Source of the DNA: Pseudomonas putida NBRC 14164
GTDB lineage: Bacteria > Pseudomonadota > Gammaproteobacteria > Pseudomonadales > Pseudomonadaceae
Length of the DNA: 64,000 bases
Assembly: GCF_000412675.1 (NCBI RefSeq)
Contig: NC_021505.1
Location: 3,714,501 to 3,778,500 of the forward strand
Reading direction: 5' to 3'
Numbering within the stretch: position 1 is the first letter of the stretch; every line of letters begins with the position of its first letter. The position numbers and the translations under genes were made by a program. The notes below the pieces were generated by a model. It made no database searches, was not told where the DNA came from, and worked only from the letters and a program-made list of their open reading frames with translations. Below are positions 9,022 to 17,270 of the stretch, one piece after another.

Positions 9022-10250
9022 CGTGCATCTCCGTGGGTAAACAGCACACCGTCTGCCTGCATGGCGGTGATTTCTTCAGGGCTGAAGCCAAGCGCCGCGG
9101 CCACTTCGGCATTGTGCTGGCCGAGGTCCGGGGCCACTTGGTGGATCGTGGTGTCACAGTCGGAAAAGCGAAACGGCAGGTTGGGCAGGCGCAAGGTGCC
9201 ATAACGCGGGTGCTGCTGCTCGATGACCATATTGCGCGCCTGGATTTGCGGGTCGGCCAGCACCTCGTCGATGCGCTGGACCTTGGCACTGGGGATATCG
9301 ATGGCGTCGAGCAGGGCGAGGATGTCAGCCACCGAACGCGCGCCCACCCAATCACGGACCACTGCCAGAATCGCCTCGCGGTGGGCATTGCGGCCGTTGA
9401 GGCTGTGGTAACGGCTGTCGTTGCCAAAACCTGCAGGGCCGCCGTTGGCTTCGAGCATGGCTGCAAAACGCTGCCAGGCATCATCGACCTGGGCAGCAAT
9501 CACCAGGTCGCCATCCGCGGCGCGGAATACGCCATACAAGGTGGACGTGGGCATGTCATGGCCGGTCTGCTCGGGCAGCACGGTGCCGTCGGACAGCGTG
9601 TAGCACTGCACGGCGTATTCATGCATCGACACCAGCGTGTCGTACAGGGCCATGTCGATGTGCTGGCCGCGACCACTGCTCACCCGCCCCAGCAACGCCG
9701 CGTTGATAGCCGCGACAGCGTGGATGCCGGTGTACATGTCGCCCAGCGAAATGCGCAGCAGTGGCGGCGCTTCACCCGGCACGCCGACCATCTGCATGAT
9801 CCCGCTCTTGGCTTCGGCAATAAGCCCGAAGCCGGCGCGATGGGCATCCGGGCCGGTGTGGCCGTAGGCGGAAATCGAGCAATACACCAGGCGCGGATTA
9901 CGCGCCGACAGCTCGGCATGGCCCAACCCCAGCTTGTCCAGCGCGCCGGGCCGGTAGTTCTCGATGAACACATCGGCCGAGTCGGCAAGGCGCTGCATGA
10001 AGGCTTTGCCGCGCGGGTCCTTCATGTTCACGCTGACCCCCTGCTTGCCCATGTTCAATTGCAGGAAGTAGCCACTCTGCTGATCGTCCAGGGTAAACGC
10101 GTGCTGGCGGCCGGCATCGCCGCTACCCGGTCGTTCGACCTTGATCACTTCGGCGCCCAGCGCCGCCAGGCAACGCCCGACATAAGGGCCGGCAAGGAAG
10201 TGGCTGTAATCGATGACGCGGATACCCGCCAATGGCAATGCCTGGCTCAT
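9018..10250 (-). CDS. Family III CoA-transferase (CaiB/BaiF type)
   Basis: A 410-residue protein starting at the ATG that overlaps the MaoC stop (10247-10250): MSQALPLAGIRVIDYSHFLA. The frame is open upstream to 10655, but that part is only the shadow of the MaoC gene. Typical motifs: GPYVGRCLAALGAEVIKVE near residue 20, MNMKDPRGK, then the catalytic Asp in LGDMYTGIHA (about 169) followed by GRGQHIDMALYD. It should move CoA from a donor such as succinyl-CoA to a carboxylic acid, the activation step of the pathway in this operon. Which acid is not evident. Confidence 0.9.
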   Translation of the reverse strand: MSQALPLAGIRVIDYSHFLAGPYVGRCLAALGAEVIKVERPGSGDAGRQHAFTLDDQQSGYFLQLNMGKQGVSVNMKDPRGKAFMQRLADSADVFIENYRPGALDKLGLGHAELSARNPRLVYCSISAYGHTGPDAHRAGFGLIAEAKSGIMQMVGVPGEAPPLLRISLGDMYTGIHAVAAINAALLGRVSSGRGQHIDMALYDTLVSMHEYAVQCYTLSDGTVLPEQTGHDMPTSTLYGVFRAADGDLVIAAQVDDAWQRFAAMLEANGGPAGFGNDSRYHSLNGRNAHREAILAVVRDWVGARSVADILALLDAIDIPSAKVQRIDEVLADPQIQARNMVIEQQHPRYGTLRLPNLPFRFSDCDTTIHQVAPDLGQHNAEVAAALGFSPEEITAMQADGVLFTHGDAR

Positions 10251-10702
10251 GCCTGCACCCTCCGCGGCACCATCAACCGGTGCTCGCCACGCTGCACGAC
10301 CTGCCCATGCTGGTTGATCAGTTCCGATGGCAGCACCACGATGCCCCAGCCTGGGCGGCTGTTGCTCGGGCGCATCGCACCCACGCGCATGCGCACGTGC
10401 AGCACATCGTTCACCTTGATGGGTAACACGAAGTCCCAGGTCCAACCCAGCGACATGCCCGGCAGGAAGCGGTAGGCGCACTGGGTCTTCAAGCCATCTG
10501 CAATCGAAAGGCCGAACAGGCCATGGGCGACCAGGCAACCAAAGTGGCTGGCATTGGCGTAGGCCTCGTCCACATGCACCGGGGTGTGGTCCCCGGTCAG
10601 GTCGGCGTAGGCCAGGATACGCTCGCGGGTCACGGTGTAGGTCGGGCTGATGCACTCATCGCCTTCGCGGGCATCGTCCCAGTACTTTTCAATCACGCTC
10701 AT
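10247..10702 (-). CDS. MaoC family dehydratase
   Basis: A 151-residue single hot-dog-fold protein. It carries the hydratase-2 motif region LTGDHTPVHVDEAYA (about residues 34-48), containing the Asp-x-x-x-x-His catalytic pair, followed by HGLFGLSIADGL. Such proteins hydrate or dehydrate enoyl- or mesaconyl-type CoA thioesters in the cytosol. It overlaps both neighbours by 4 bases, VOC upstream and CoA transferase downstream, so the three are almost certainly cotranslated. In context it would hydrate the CoA thioester made by the transferase, or dehydrate a hydroxyacyl-CoA. Confidence 0.88.
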   Translation of the reverse strand: MSVIEKYWDDAREGDECISPTYTVTRERILAYADLTGDHTPVHVDEAYANASHFGCLVAHGLFGLSIADGLKTQCAYRFLPGMSLGWTWDFVLPIKVNDVLHVRMRVGAMRPSNSRPGWGIVVLPSELINQHGQVVQRGEHRLMVPRRVQA

Positions 10703-11097
10703 GCCTGTACCTCCGCACGCGGGTCAATCGCCAATGCCTGCGCGACACAGGCCCTGGGCAGCGCCTGGATGAATTCCACTGCCAGGCCATCAGGCAGGCG
10801 CAACCAGTTGCGGCCCTGGGGCATTTCGCTGACACCGAAGCGCTGCGCCGCAGCCAGCGCCGCCTCCAGGTCTTCGCACATGATGCCCAGGTGCGCCATG
10901 CGCCCTTCCGGGCCGTCGAAATCGGGCTGATGGATGAATTGCAGGCCTCCCAGCGTCCAGTACTGAGCGGGCTGCTCGATGCTGCCCTGCACTTCGCGCA
11001 GGGTCATGCCACACACTTCACTGAAAAAGCGGATGTGCCACTGGATGTCACGCACCCAGAAGGCGACGTGTTCGAGGTAGGCTTTTGGCTGGCTCAT
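10699..11097 (-). CDS. VOC family protein (glyoxalase/epimerase/dioxygenase fold)
   Basis: A 132-residue vicinal-oxygen-chelate protein. Candidate metal ligands are His in YLEHVAFWV, His in MAHLGIM and Glu in LAVEFIQ, each at the usual strand position. The family includes lyases, isomerases, epimerases and extradiol dioxygenases, so the reaction cannot be fixed by sequence alone. Its location between the ketopantoate-reductase-like and MaoC genes, with 4-base overlaps on both sides, makes it a pathway enzyme. Epimerisation of an acyl-CoA or isomerisation of a reactive carbonyl are reasonable guesses. Confidence 0.85.
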   Translation of the reverse strand: MSQPKAYLEHVAFWVRDIQWHIRFFSEVCGMTLREVQGSIEQPAQYWTLGGLQFIHQPDFDGPEGRMAHLGIMCEDLEAALAAAQRFGVSEMPQGRNWLRLPDGLAVEFIQALPRACVAQALAIDPRAEVQA

Positions 11098-12041
11098 GCG
11101 TTGTCCCTTTTCTGGTGATCGGCCATCGCGCGCTCGATGCCCTTGATACAGGCCACCAAGGTGGCGTTGACGGGTGTAGCGATGCCATGACGCTGGCCCC
11201 AGCGCACGACGGAGCCGTTGATGAAGTCGATTTCGGTGACCGAGCCTTTTTCCAGGCTTTGCAGCATCGAGGTACGGAAACTCGATGGCAGACCTTCGGC
11301 AGCCAGATGCCAGGCGGCATCAGGACTGTTCAGGCTCAAGCGGATACCGGCGCTGCGGGCCACGGCGATGGCCTCGGCCACGGCGGCCTTGGCCGTTTGC
11401 TCCAGCAAAGGCTCGGTGTAGAGCTGGCCATAACTGAGCATGGTGATACCGCTGAGCGCGCCGGTAGCGACATTGACCAGCAGCTTGTCCCACATGGTGC
11501 CGAGGATGTTGTCGCTGACCGTGGTGGCCAGCCCGGCAGCGTTGAAGGCTTCGGCGATGGCCTGCGCGCGGGGTGTCAGTTGCCCGTCCAGCTCGCCGAT
11601 GTATGTGTGTTTGCCCGCCACGCCAGCACGGATCAACCCCGGTGCCAGCAGCACACCGCCCACATAGGTCTTGCCAGCCAGTACTCGCTGCGGCCCGACC
11701 ACCTCGGCCAGAATGTCCTCGTGGCCCAGGCCGTTCTGCAGCGACAGCACCAGCGTTTGCGGGCCGAGCAGCGCCGTGGCACCGGCAATCGCTTCGGCGG
11801 TGTGGAACGACTTCACCAGCACCACGACCAGGTCAGTCACGCCCACGTCGTTGGCATCGGTGGTGGCATTGACACGCACTTGCCGCTCACCGTGTTCGTC
11901 CTGCACCTGTAAACCGTGCAGGTTGATGGCTTCGACGTGCTCGCGGCTACGGTTGAGCAGCCAGGTTTGGTGCCCTGCCTCGCTCAATGCCGCGCCAATC
12001 GCGCAGCCCAGGGCGCCGGCACCCAGAATGCAGATTTTCAA
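11094..12041 (-). CDS. Ketopantoate reductase family protein (PanE/ApbA-like)
   Basis: A 315-residue NADP-dependent 2-dehydropantoate 2-reductase homologue. Seen: GAGALGCAIG (residues 7-16), VLVKSFHT with the catalytic Lys at about 78, QNGLGHED with Asn at about 103, WDKLLVNVATGALSG, and the C-terminal FINGSVVRWGQRHGIATPVN segment typical of ApbA. Family members reduce 2-oxo acids to 2-hydroxy acids. As first gene of a six-gene catabolic operon it is more likely a paralogue acting on a branched 2-oxo acid than the pantothenate enzyme. It is divergent from the LysR gene starting at 12135 across 93 bases. Confidence 0.87.
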   Translation of the reverse strand: MKICILGAGALGCAIGAALSEAGHQTWLLNRSREHVEAINLHGLQVQDEHGERQVRVNATTDANDVGVTDLVVVLVKSFHTAEAIAGATALLGPQTLVLSLQNGLGHEDILAEVVGPQRVLAGKTYVGGVLLAPGLIRAGVAGKHTYIGELDGQLTPRAQAIAEAFNAAGLATTVSDNILGTMWDKLLVNVATGALSGITMLSYGQLYTEPLLEQTAKAAVAEAIAVARSAGIRLSLNSPDAAWHLAAEGLPSSFRTSMLQSLEKGSVTEIDFINGSVVRWGQRHGIATPVNATLVACIKGIERAMADHQKRDNA

Positions 12042-12134
12042 ATCGCAGACCTCCAGTGGTTTGCGATTACCTTATGCAGGGCAGCTCATTGGGGCTATAC
12101 AATGACCTTAATACGCCCATTGAGATTTACAATA
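12042..12134. promoter_or_regulatory. Divergent promoter/operator of the LysR-controlled operon
   Basis: A 93-base region between the LysR start and the ketopantoate-reductase-like start. It is AT-richer near 12095-12134. LysR proteins usually bind such divergent regions at T-N11-A motifs; several loose matches exist and none is decisive. Confidence 0.45.
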
Positions 12135-13043
12135 ATGAGTGCCGCCGACGTACTGCCTGAACCCAAGCTGCTGCAACTGTTCGACCTGCTTTATCACTGC
12201 CGCAGCGTCACCCGCGCTGCAGAACAGTTAGGCCAGAGCCAGCCAACCGTCAGCATCTGGCTAGCCCGCCTGCGTCAGCAACTGAACGACCCGTTGTTCG
12301 TACGCACCCCAGGTGGTATGGCCCCAACTCCGCGCGCCGACCAGTTGATCGGGCCTTGTCGCGAAGTGCTTGAATCACTGCGTCGGCTGACGGCGTGGGA
12401 ACCACAGTTCACCCCTGCCACCGCGCAGAGGCGCTTTCGCCTGTGTGTCAGCGATGCCAGCCATATCACCTTGCTACCCAGTATTCTCAACCACCTGCGC
12501 AACCATGCCCCAGGCATTCGCCTGGAGGCAGCGCGCATCGACGGCAATAGCGAAAGTGCCCTGGAGTCGGGCGAGGCCGACCTGGCCATTGGCTTTGTGC
12601 CCTGGCTGGGTGGCGGGATGTACCAGCAGGTATTGTTCGAGCAGGACTGGGTGTGCCTGAGCAACCGCCAGCACCCGCGCCTGGCACACGGCATGGACGT
12701 GGCCCGTTACCACGCCGAGGGCCATGTACAGATCAGCGCGGGGACCGGCCAGAAGTTGCTGGAGGCCGGCCTGGCCCGGGCCGGTATCGAGCGCCGGATC
12801 GTGCTGGAGCTACCAGGGTTTCTGGGGCTGGGGATGATCGTTGGCAGCACCGACCTGGTCGCCACTCTGCCAAGGCATATCGGCCACACCCTTGCCGACA
12901 TGCATGACCTGCAGGTACACGATTGCCCATTTGCGGTAGAGGGTTTCACGGTAAAACAGCACTGGCATGCGCGCTACCACCAGGACAGCGGCAACCGCTG
13001 GCTCAGGGAAGTGATCCACGGCCTGTTCGGTCGACCGGCCTGA
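12135..13043 (+). CDS. LysR family transcriptional regulator
   Basis: A 302-residue regulator. The ATG at 12135 was chosen because the conserved helix-turn-helix begins just after it (LLQLFDLLYHCRSVTRAAEQ, then SQPTVSIWLARLRQQL); the open frame upstream overlaps the divergent gene and has no homology features. The N-terminal layout with LFVRTPGGMAPTPRADQL resembles the NodD/PcpR/LinR side of the family, often controlling aromatic or organic-acid catabolism. It is divergent from the six-gene operon ending at 7762 and is its likely activator, with a pathway intermediate as inducer. Confidence 0.9.
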   Translation: MSAADVLPEPKLLQLFDLLYHCRSVTRAAEQLGQSQPTVSIWLARLRQQLNDPLFVRTPGGMAPTPRADQLIGPCREVLESLRRLTAWEPQFTPATAQRRFRLCVSDASHITLLPSILNHLRNHAPGIRLEAARIDGNSESALESGEADLAIGFVPWLGGGMYQQVLFEQDWVCLSNRQHPRLAHGMDVARYHAEGHVQISAGTGQKLLEAGLARAGIERRIVLELPGFLGLGMIVGSTDLVATLPRHIGHTLADMHDLQVHDCPFAVEGFTVKQHWHARYHQDSGNRWLREVIHGLFGRPA

Positions 13044-13056
13044 CGTATTCGTGTGG

Positions 13057-13548
13057 TTACAGCGCCATGACCATCTCATGCCAAGCCATGCCGCCATGAT
13101 CCGACGGCGACGGTTTCACGTACTGATACCCCATCTTCTGGTACAGCGCCACATGCTGCTGCTTGCACATCAGGTGAATGGTCTGCTTGCCCGAGGCCTT
13201 CATGCGGACGATGAATTCGTCCATCAAGCGCTTGGCGTAACCTTTGCCCTGGTGCACCGGGTCCACCACCACCGACATGATCACCACGTTCGGTGCTGCC
13301 GGGTCATGGCCGATCAATTCCTTGAAGTCTTCATCAGACATGACGACTTCGTGGGCGCAACCGCTATTGATGAAGCCAACGATCTCACCTGCGTTTTCCA
13401 GGATCAGGAAGCCTTGCGGATACTGCGCGATGCGGGTGCGGATCTTCTCAAGCGTGGCCGCTTCATCCCCTTCATAGGCGCCGATTTCAATGGCGTAGCA
13501 GCGCTCGGCGTCTGCAACAGTGGGGGTGCGGAACTGCGGGGTATTCAT
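13057..13548 (-). CDS. GNAT family N-acetyltransferase
   Basis: A 163-residue acetyl-CoA-dependent N-acetyltransferase. The acetyl-CoA loop is VVDPVHQGKGYAKRLMDEF (motif A, Q/R-x-x-G-x-G/A form, about residues 92-110), preceded by the strand NVVIMSVVV. The C-terminal LYQKMGYQYV matches motif B. The N-terminus AERCYAIEIGAYEGDEAAT resembles arylalkylamine-type acetyltransferases, so a small amine is a possible acceptor. It is convergent with the LysR gene (13 bases apart) and divergent from the heme oxygenase gene. Confidence 0.86.
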   Translation of the reverse strand: MNTPQFRTPTVADAERCYAIEIGAYEGDEAATLEKIRTRIAQYPQGFLILENAGEIVGFINSGCAHEVVMSDEDFKELIGHDPAAPNVVIMSVVVDPVHQGKGYAKRLMDEFIVRMKASGKQTIHLMCKQQHVALYQKMGYQYVKPSPSDHGGMAWHEMVMAL

Positions 13549-13667
13549 GGCTGACTCCTTGGAAACGTGAAAGCGTCAAGCATGGTAAACCAGTAGCGTT
13601 GTGCTTGCCGCCTACCTGGGATGGCACGCATCATTGGCGCATTGCCTACTCGCTCACGGACACGCCT

Positions 13668-14258
13668 ATGACCGCTGCCCCACTCCCTCTCACAGCGCCA
13701 GGACGCTGCAAACGCCTGAAAGCGGCCAGCAGCAGCGACCATGACAAAGTCGACGAACTGGTGATGGCGGCGCGACCTTTCGAGAGCCGTGAGCGTTATG
13801 GCCACTTCCTGCAGGTACAGCACCGCTTTCACGGCAGCCTGCTGGCGCTGTATCAGGACGAGCAGCTGAACCGGTGGCTGCCGGGGCTGGTTGAGCTGTC
13901 GCGTTTTGCCGCAGTCGAGGAAGACCTGCTCGATCTGGGCCTGCCGCTGCCAACGCCCCCCCAACCGGTCAGTGCCAGCCCGGCCCAGGCCCTGGGGTGG
14001 CTGTATTGCAGTGAAGGCTCCAACCTGGGTGCCGCGTTCCTGTTCAAGCAGACCCAGCGCCTGGGCCTGAATGGCAATGAGGGTGCCCGCCACCTGGCGC
14101 CGCACCCCGATGGTCGTGCACTGCACTGGCGCGAGTTCGTGGCCAGGCTTGATGGCCTGGTGCTGGACGAGGAGGAAGAAGCAGAAGTTGTGACGGGGGC
14201 GATTGCTGCGTTCGACAGTTATCGGGCACACCTGCGAGAAGTATTCGCAGGCCGATGA
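13668..14258 (+). CDS. hemO: Biliverdin-producing heme oxygenase (HemO/PigA type)
   Basis: A 196-residue protein; the ATG at 13668 gives the standard length of bacterial HemO. It should open the heme ring to biliverdin, CO and iron in the cytosol. His25 in SSSDHDKVDELVM is the probable proximal heme ligand. ARPFESRERYGHFLQVQHRF matches the helix after it, and the distal helix shows EGSNLGAAFLFKQT, whose Gly-rich kink lets oxygen reach heme. No heme receptor or transport gene lies next to it in this window. I found no convincing Fur box upstream, although such genes are usually iron-regulated. Confidence 0.88.
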   Translation: MTAAPLPLTAPGRCKRLKAASSSDHDKVDELVMAARPFESRERYGHFLQVQHRFHGSLLALYQDEQLNRWLPGLVELSRFAAVEEDLLDLGLPLPTPPQPVSASPAQALGWLYCSEGSNLGAAFLFKQTQRLGLNGNEGARHLAPHPDGRALHWREFVARLDGLVLDEEEEAEVVTGAIAAFDSYRAHLREVFAGR

Positions 14259-14438
14259 GCATTGGGTCTGGACAGGGGTAATCAGGCGTCAAAAGTTCTA
14301 CAAGTTGTTGCTGCAGCGAACTTTTTCCCGTTTACCGGTCTATGTGGGAGGCACAGAAAGGTCGCGGCACGCGAGAAAAGGTTCGCCCCACACCTGCTGG
14401 CCAGATGGCTCAATTGTTATCAGAGGTTGGCTTCGCTC

Positions 14439-14813
14439 ATGAAAATACATGTCGCAAGGTTGGTGCTGCTCGGCCTGTTCTCGTTCGCGGCGGTGGGCAC
14501 GGCATCAGCAACTCAAATGAAAGCACCGGTGGCGCCGGCACCGGCTGTTCAGTCACCGTTGCAGCCTGCCGGCAGCCCGTGGTCGAGGGTGGCCAGTGTG
14601 GCCGATACACAGCCGGCCACGCTGCTGGCGCACGACGACGACCGCTGGCATGACCACAGAAGCGACTGGCGCCGTGAGCAGTGGCGGCGCGAGCAAGCCC
14701 GGCGGGACTGGGAGCGGCGGCGTGACTGGGAACGGCGCCGTGATTGGGAGCGCCGCCATGAGCGGGCCATGCACCAGCGCCACCATGACGAGCATCGTTA
14801 CTACCGCCGTTGA
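14439..14813 (+). CDS. Secreted Arg/Trp-rich repeat protein, function unknown
   Basis: A 124-residue protein. Residues 1-24 form a signal peptide (ARLVLLGLFSFAAVGTASA), followed by a Pro/Ala linker. The C-terminal half is extremely rich in Arg, Trp, Asp and Glu, built of near repeats of RRDWE (for example ERRRDWERRRDWERR at about 92-106), ending in a His/Arg-rich tail. Such highly charged periplasmic proteins with WRREQ/RRDWE repeats are common hypothetical proteins of Pseudomonas. The likely form is a long charged helix. The ATG was chosen because the signal peptide starts there. No functional partner is evident. Confidence 0.75.
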   Translation: MKIHVARLVLLGLFSFAAVGTASATQMKAPVAPAPAVQSPLQPAGSPWSRVASVADTQPATLLAHDDDRWHDHRSDWRREQWRREQARRDWERRRDWERRRDWERRHERAMHQRHHDEHRYYRR

Positions 14814-14828
14814 AGCCTACACGATCCC

Positions 14829-14942
14829 TGTAGGAGCGGCCTTGTGTCGCGATCGGGCCGCAAAGCGGCCCCACAATTTCAATATTGATGCACAGATCGC
14901 AGGGGCCGCTCTGCGGCCCGATCGTGACACAAGGCCGCTCGG
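14829..14942. repeat. Paired REP palindrome
   Basis: Inverted TAGGAGCGGCCTTGTGTCGC elements separated by a short spacer, lying between the 3' ends of the Arg/Trp-rich protein gene and the small DUF2986 gene. Confidence 0.78.
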
Positions 14943-14948
14943 TCCGTT

Positions 14949-15104
14949 TCAATCGGCCAGCTGAGGAGTATCCCCCGACGCCTCTGCCTCCATCTTCAAG
15001 CGGTCAGCCTTGCAGATGTACTTGGGCTTGCGCGGCGCCAGTTTGGCATTGGCCTTTTTGGCATGCGCCTCCAATAGCTGCTTGATCTTCTTACGACGGT
15101 TCAT
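14949..15104 (-). CDS. Small DUF2986-type protein (51 residues)
   Basis: A very short gene read on the minus strand: ATG at 15104, TGA ending at 14949. The product begins MNRRKKIKQLLEAHAKKANA and continues KLAPRKPKYICKADRLKMEAEA, strongly basic at the N-terminus and with a single Cys. This matches my memory of the small DUF2986 proteins of gamma-proteobacteria, whose function is unknown. Its 3' end abuts a REP pair. Size and Lys/Arg content would suit nucleic-acid or ribosome association, but that is a guess. Confidence 0.72.
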   Translation of the reverse strand: MNRRKKIKQLLEAHAKKANAKLAPRKPKYICKADRLKMEAEASGDTPQLAD

Positions 15105-15307
15105 AGTCCACAGGGCCTGTCAGTGCGGTTTTGCTGACCACATCATACCTGTGCGGCCTGCGCATTGCGCCAGTCACATGGCGCTGGGTTACCCGCCGGC
15201 CCCTGTTCCTCGCCACCTTGACGTTATTTTCACACGCCGCAGATTAGCGTCACGCCCTTTCCGGTCACGGGCACATCCGCTGGCCGCCAAGGTACGACGA
15301 GGCATAC

Positions 15308-17062
15308 GTGTCACACACTACATCCCCCGCCGCGCATACGCGCGTGGACTGGGCCGGCTTGGGCTGGCTGCTGCTGTTCTTCTGGTACTTCTCCGGCGTT
15401 ACCCAGGCGCTGCTGCTGTTCAGCGGGACTACCGGCTTTGCCGGTTTTCGCGATGCGTTCTTCCTCAGTAGCCTGTGGCTGGCCCCGGTGCTGCTGCTGC
15501 CCCGCTTCACCCGCGCCACGGCGGCCGTCATCGGCCTGGTGCTGTGGGCGGCATCGCTGGTGGGCTTGAGCTACTTCGGCATTTATCGCCAGGAGTTCTC
15601 GCAAAGCGTCATCTTCGTGATGTTCGAGTCCAACACCGCCGAAGCCGGTGAGTACTTCAGCCAGTACTTCAGCGTGTGGCTGGGCCTGGCGCTGCTGCTG
15701 TACACGCTGGTGGCGGTGCTGCTGTGGAAGCGCGTGCGTCCGGTCAGCCTGCCCCTGCGCAGCCGCCTGCCAGTGGTGGCCCTGTTGCTGGTCGCCAACC
15801 TGGTGTACCCGTTCTACAAGCAGATGGTGACGCAGGAGCGCAACTTCGCCGATGCCGCCGAAAAAGTGCAGCAGCGCATGGAGCCCGCAGTGCCCTGGCA
15901 ACTGCTGGTCGGCTACCGTCAATACCTTCAGCAACTGGACAACATGCAGAAGTTACTGGCGCAAAACGCCGCGTTGCCGCCCCTGCAAAACCTGAGTGAC
16001 AGCAGCGGTACGGCGCCACGCACGCTGGTGCTGGTGCTGGGCGAGTCCACCACCCGCGAGCACATGCACCTGTATGGCTACAACCGCGACACCACGCCCA
16101 ACCTCGACGCGCTGGCCGCCAGCGACAAGGGCCTGACGGTGTTCCGCGACGTGGTATCGCCGCGCCCGTACACCATCGAAGTGATGCAGCAGATCCTCAC
16201 CTTTGGCAACGAGCAGAACCCGGACCGCTTCCTCACCGACCCGTCACTGATCAACCTGATGAAACAGGCAGGCTACAAGACCTTCTGGATCACCAACCAG
16301 CAGACCATGACCAAGCGCAACACCATGTTGACCACGTTCTCGCAGCAGACCGACGCGCCGGTATACCTGAACAACCAGCGCAACCAGAACGCCAGCCAGT
16401 ACGATGACGTGGTGCTGGCACCGTTCGAGAAGGCCCTGCAAGACCCTGCGCCGAACAAGTTCATCATCGTCCACCTGCTGGGCACGCACATGGACTATCG
16501 CTTCCGCTACCCGAACGACTACGCGCACTTCACCGACAGCCAGGGCGTACCGAAAGAGCTGACGCCAGACCAGGTAGAAACCTACAACTTCTACGACAAC
16601 GCGGTGCGCTACAACGACTACGTGGTATCGAGCCTGATCAAGCGTTACTCGGCCGGCAGCCCCAATGGCTTCCTGCTGTACCTGTCCGACCATGGCGAAG
16701 ACGTGTACAGCTCCGGCAACCACGACCGCCTGGGGCGCAACGAAGGCGCGCCGACCCGGCCGATGTACACCATCCCGTTCCTGCTGTGGACCTCGCCCAG
16801 CTGGCAGGCCGAGCACCCACGTGATTTGCAGGCCATGGCCAACCGCCCTTACAGCAGCTCGCACCTGATCCATACCCTGTCCGACCTGGCCGGGCTGAGC
16901 TATGACCGCTTCGAGCCGGTCAAGAGCCTGGTGAGCCCGCAATTTGTGGTGGCACCGCGCTGGATCGGCGACCCGTACCGCAAGGATGGCTTGCGCGAGT
17001 TCGACCACCTGCCGCTGGACAAGCCCGAACGGGTGCAGGAAACCGCCAGTAATCACCCGTAG
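15308..17062 (+). CDS. cptA: Phosphoethanolamine transferase CptA
   Basis: A 584-residue inner-membrane enzyme of the alkaline-phosphatase superfamily (EptA/CptA group) that moves phosphoethanolamine from phosphatidylethanolamine to lipopolysaccharide; CptA modifies core heptose. It starts with GTG preceded by GAGG. About five membrane segments fill residues 15-175. The periplasmic catalytic domain begins with LVLVLGESTTREHMHLYGYN, where the Glu and Thr of GEST are the metal ligand and nucleophile. Further metal sites are in YLSDHGEDVY and GNHDRLGR. It has no close partner genes here. EptA-type lipid A specificity cannot be excluded, but length and the YFGIYRQEFSQSVIFVMFES segment fit CptA. 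Confidence 0.85.
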   Translation: MSHTTSPAAHTRVDWAGLGWLLLFFWYFSGVTQALLLFSGTTGFAGFRDAFFLSSLWLAPVLLLPRFTRATAAVIGLVLWAASLVGLSYFGIYRQEFSQSVIFVMFESNTAEAGEYFSQYFSVWLGLALLLYTLVAVLLWKRVRPVSLPLRSRLPVVALLLVANLVYPFYKQMVTQERNFADAAEKVQQRMEPAVPWQLLVGYRQYLQQLDNMQKLLAQNAALPPLQNLSDSSGTAPRTLVLVLGESTTREHMHLYGYNRDTTPNLDALAASDKGLTVFRDVVSPRPYTIEVMQQILTFGNEQNPDRFLTDPSLINLMKQAGYKTFWITNQQTMTKRNTMLTTFSQQTDAPVYLNNQRNQNASQYDDVVLAPFEKALQDPAPNKFIIVHLLGTHMDYRFRYPNDYAHFTDSQGVPKELTPDQVETYNFYDNAVRYNDYVVSSLIKRYSAGSPNGFLLYLSDHGEDVYSSGNHDRLGRNEGAPTRPMYTIPFLLWTSPSWQAEHPRDLQAMANRPYSSSHLIHTLSDLAGLSYDRFEPVKSLVSPQFVVAPRWIGDPYRKDGLREFDHLPLDKPERVQETASNHP

Positions 17063-17072
17063 ATCGTCACGT

Positions 17073-17167
17073 GTAGGAGCAGCCTTGTGCTGCGAACAGG
17101 CCGGTATTGGAGGCATACGGATGTGTGGCCTGTACCGGCCGTTTCGCAGCACAAGGCTGCTCCTGCA
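17073..17167. repeat. Paired REP palindrome
   Basis: Inverted TAGGAGCAGCCTTGTGCTGC elements between the cptA stop and the TetR promoter region. Confidence 0.75.
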
Positions 17168-17192
17168 AGAATCGCGATAGGCCGTTTGCCGT

Positions 17193-17223
17193 ATAAATTA
17201 AATTTAAATTGATTTTAAATTAA
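17193..17223. promoter_or_regulatory. AT-rich promoter/operator candidate before the TetR gene
   Basis: About 30 bases of almost only A and T, with an imperfect dyad around TTTAAATTGATTTTAAA, end about 48 bases before the TetR start. In this GC-rich region it is the most likely site for promoter and TetR autoregulation. No exact half-sites can be assigned. Confidence 0.45.
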
Positions 17224-17270
17224 GACTCGACCACGCTCTGCCCATATTCCTGGTTTGCAGAGTACCCAAC

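Noticed and set aside
10251..10655. N-terminal extension of the CoA transferase by 135 residues
   Set aside because: The extension is the other-frame shadow of the MaoC gene. The conserved transferase starts at 10250 with a 4-base overlap.
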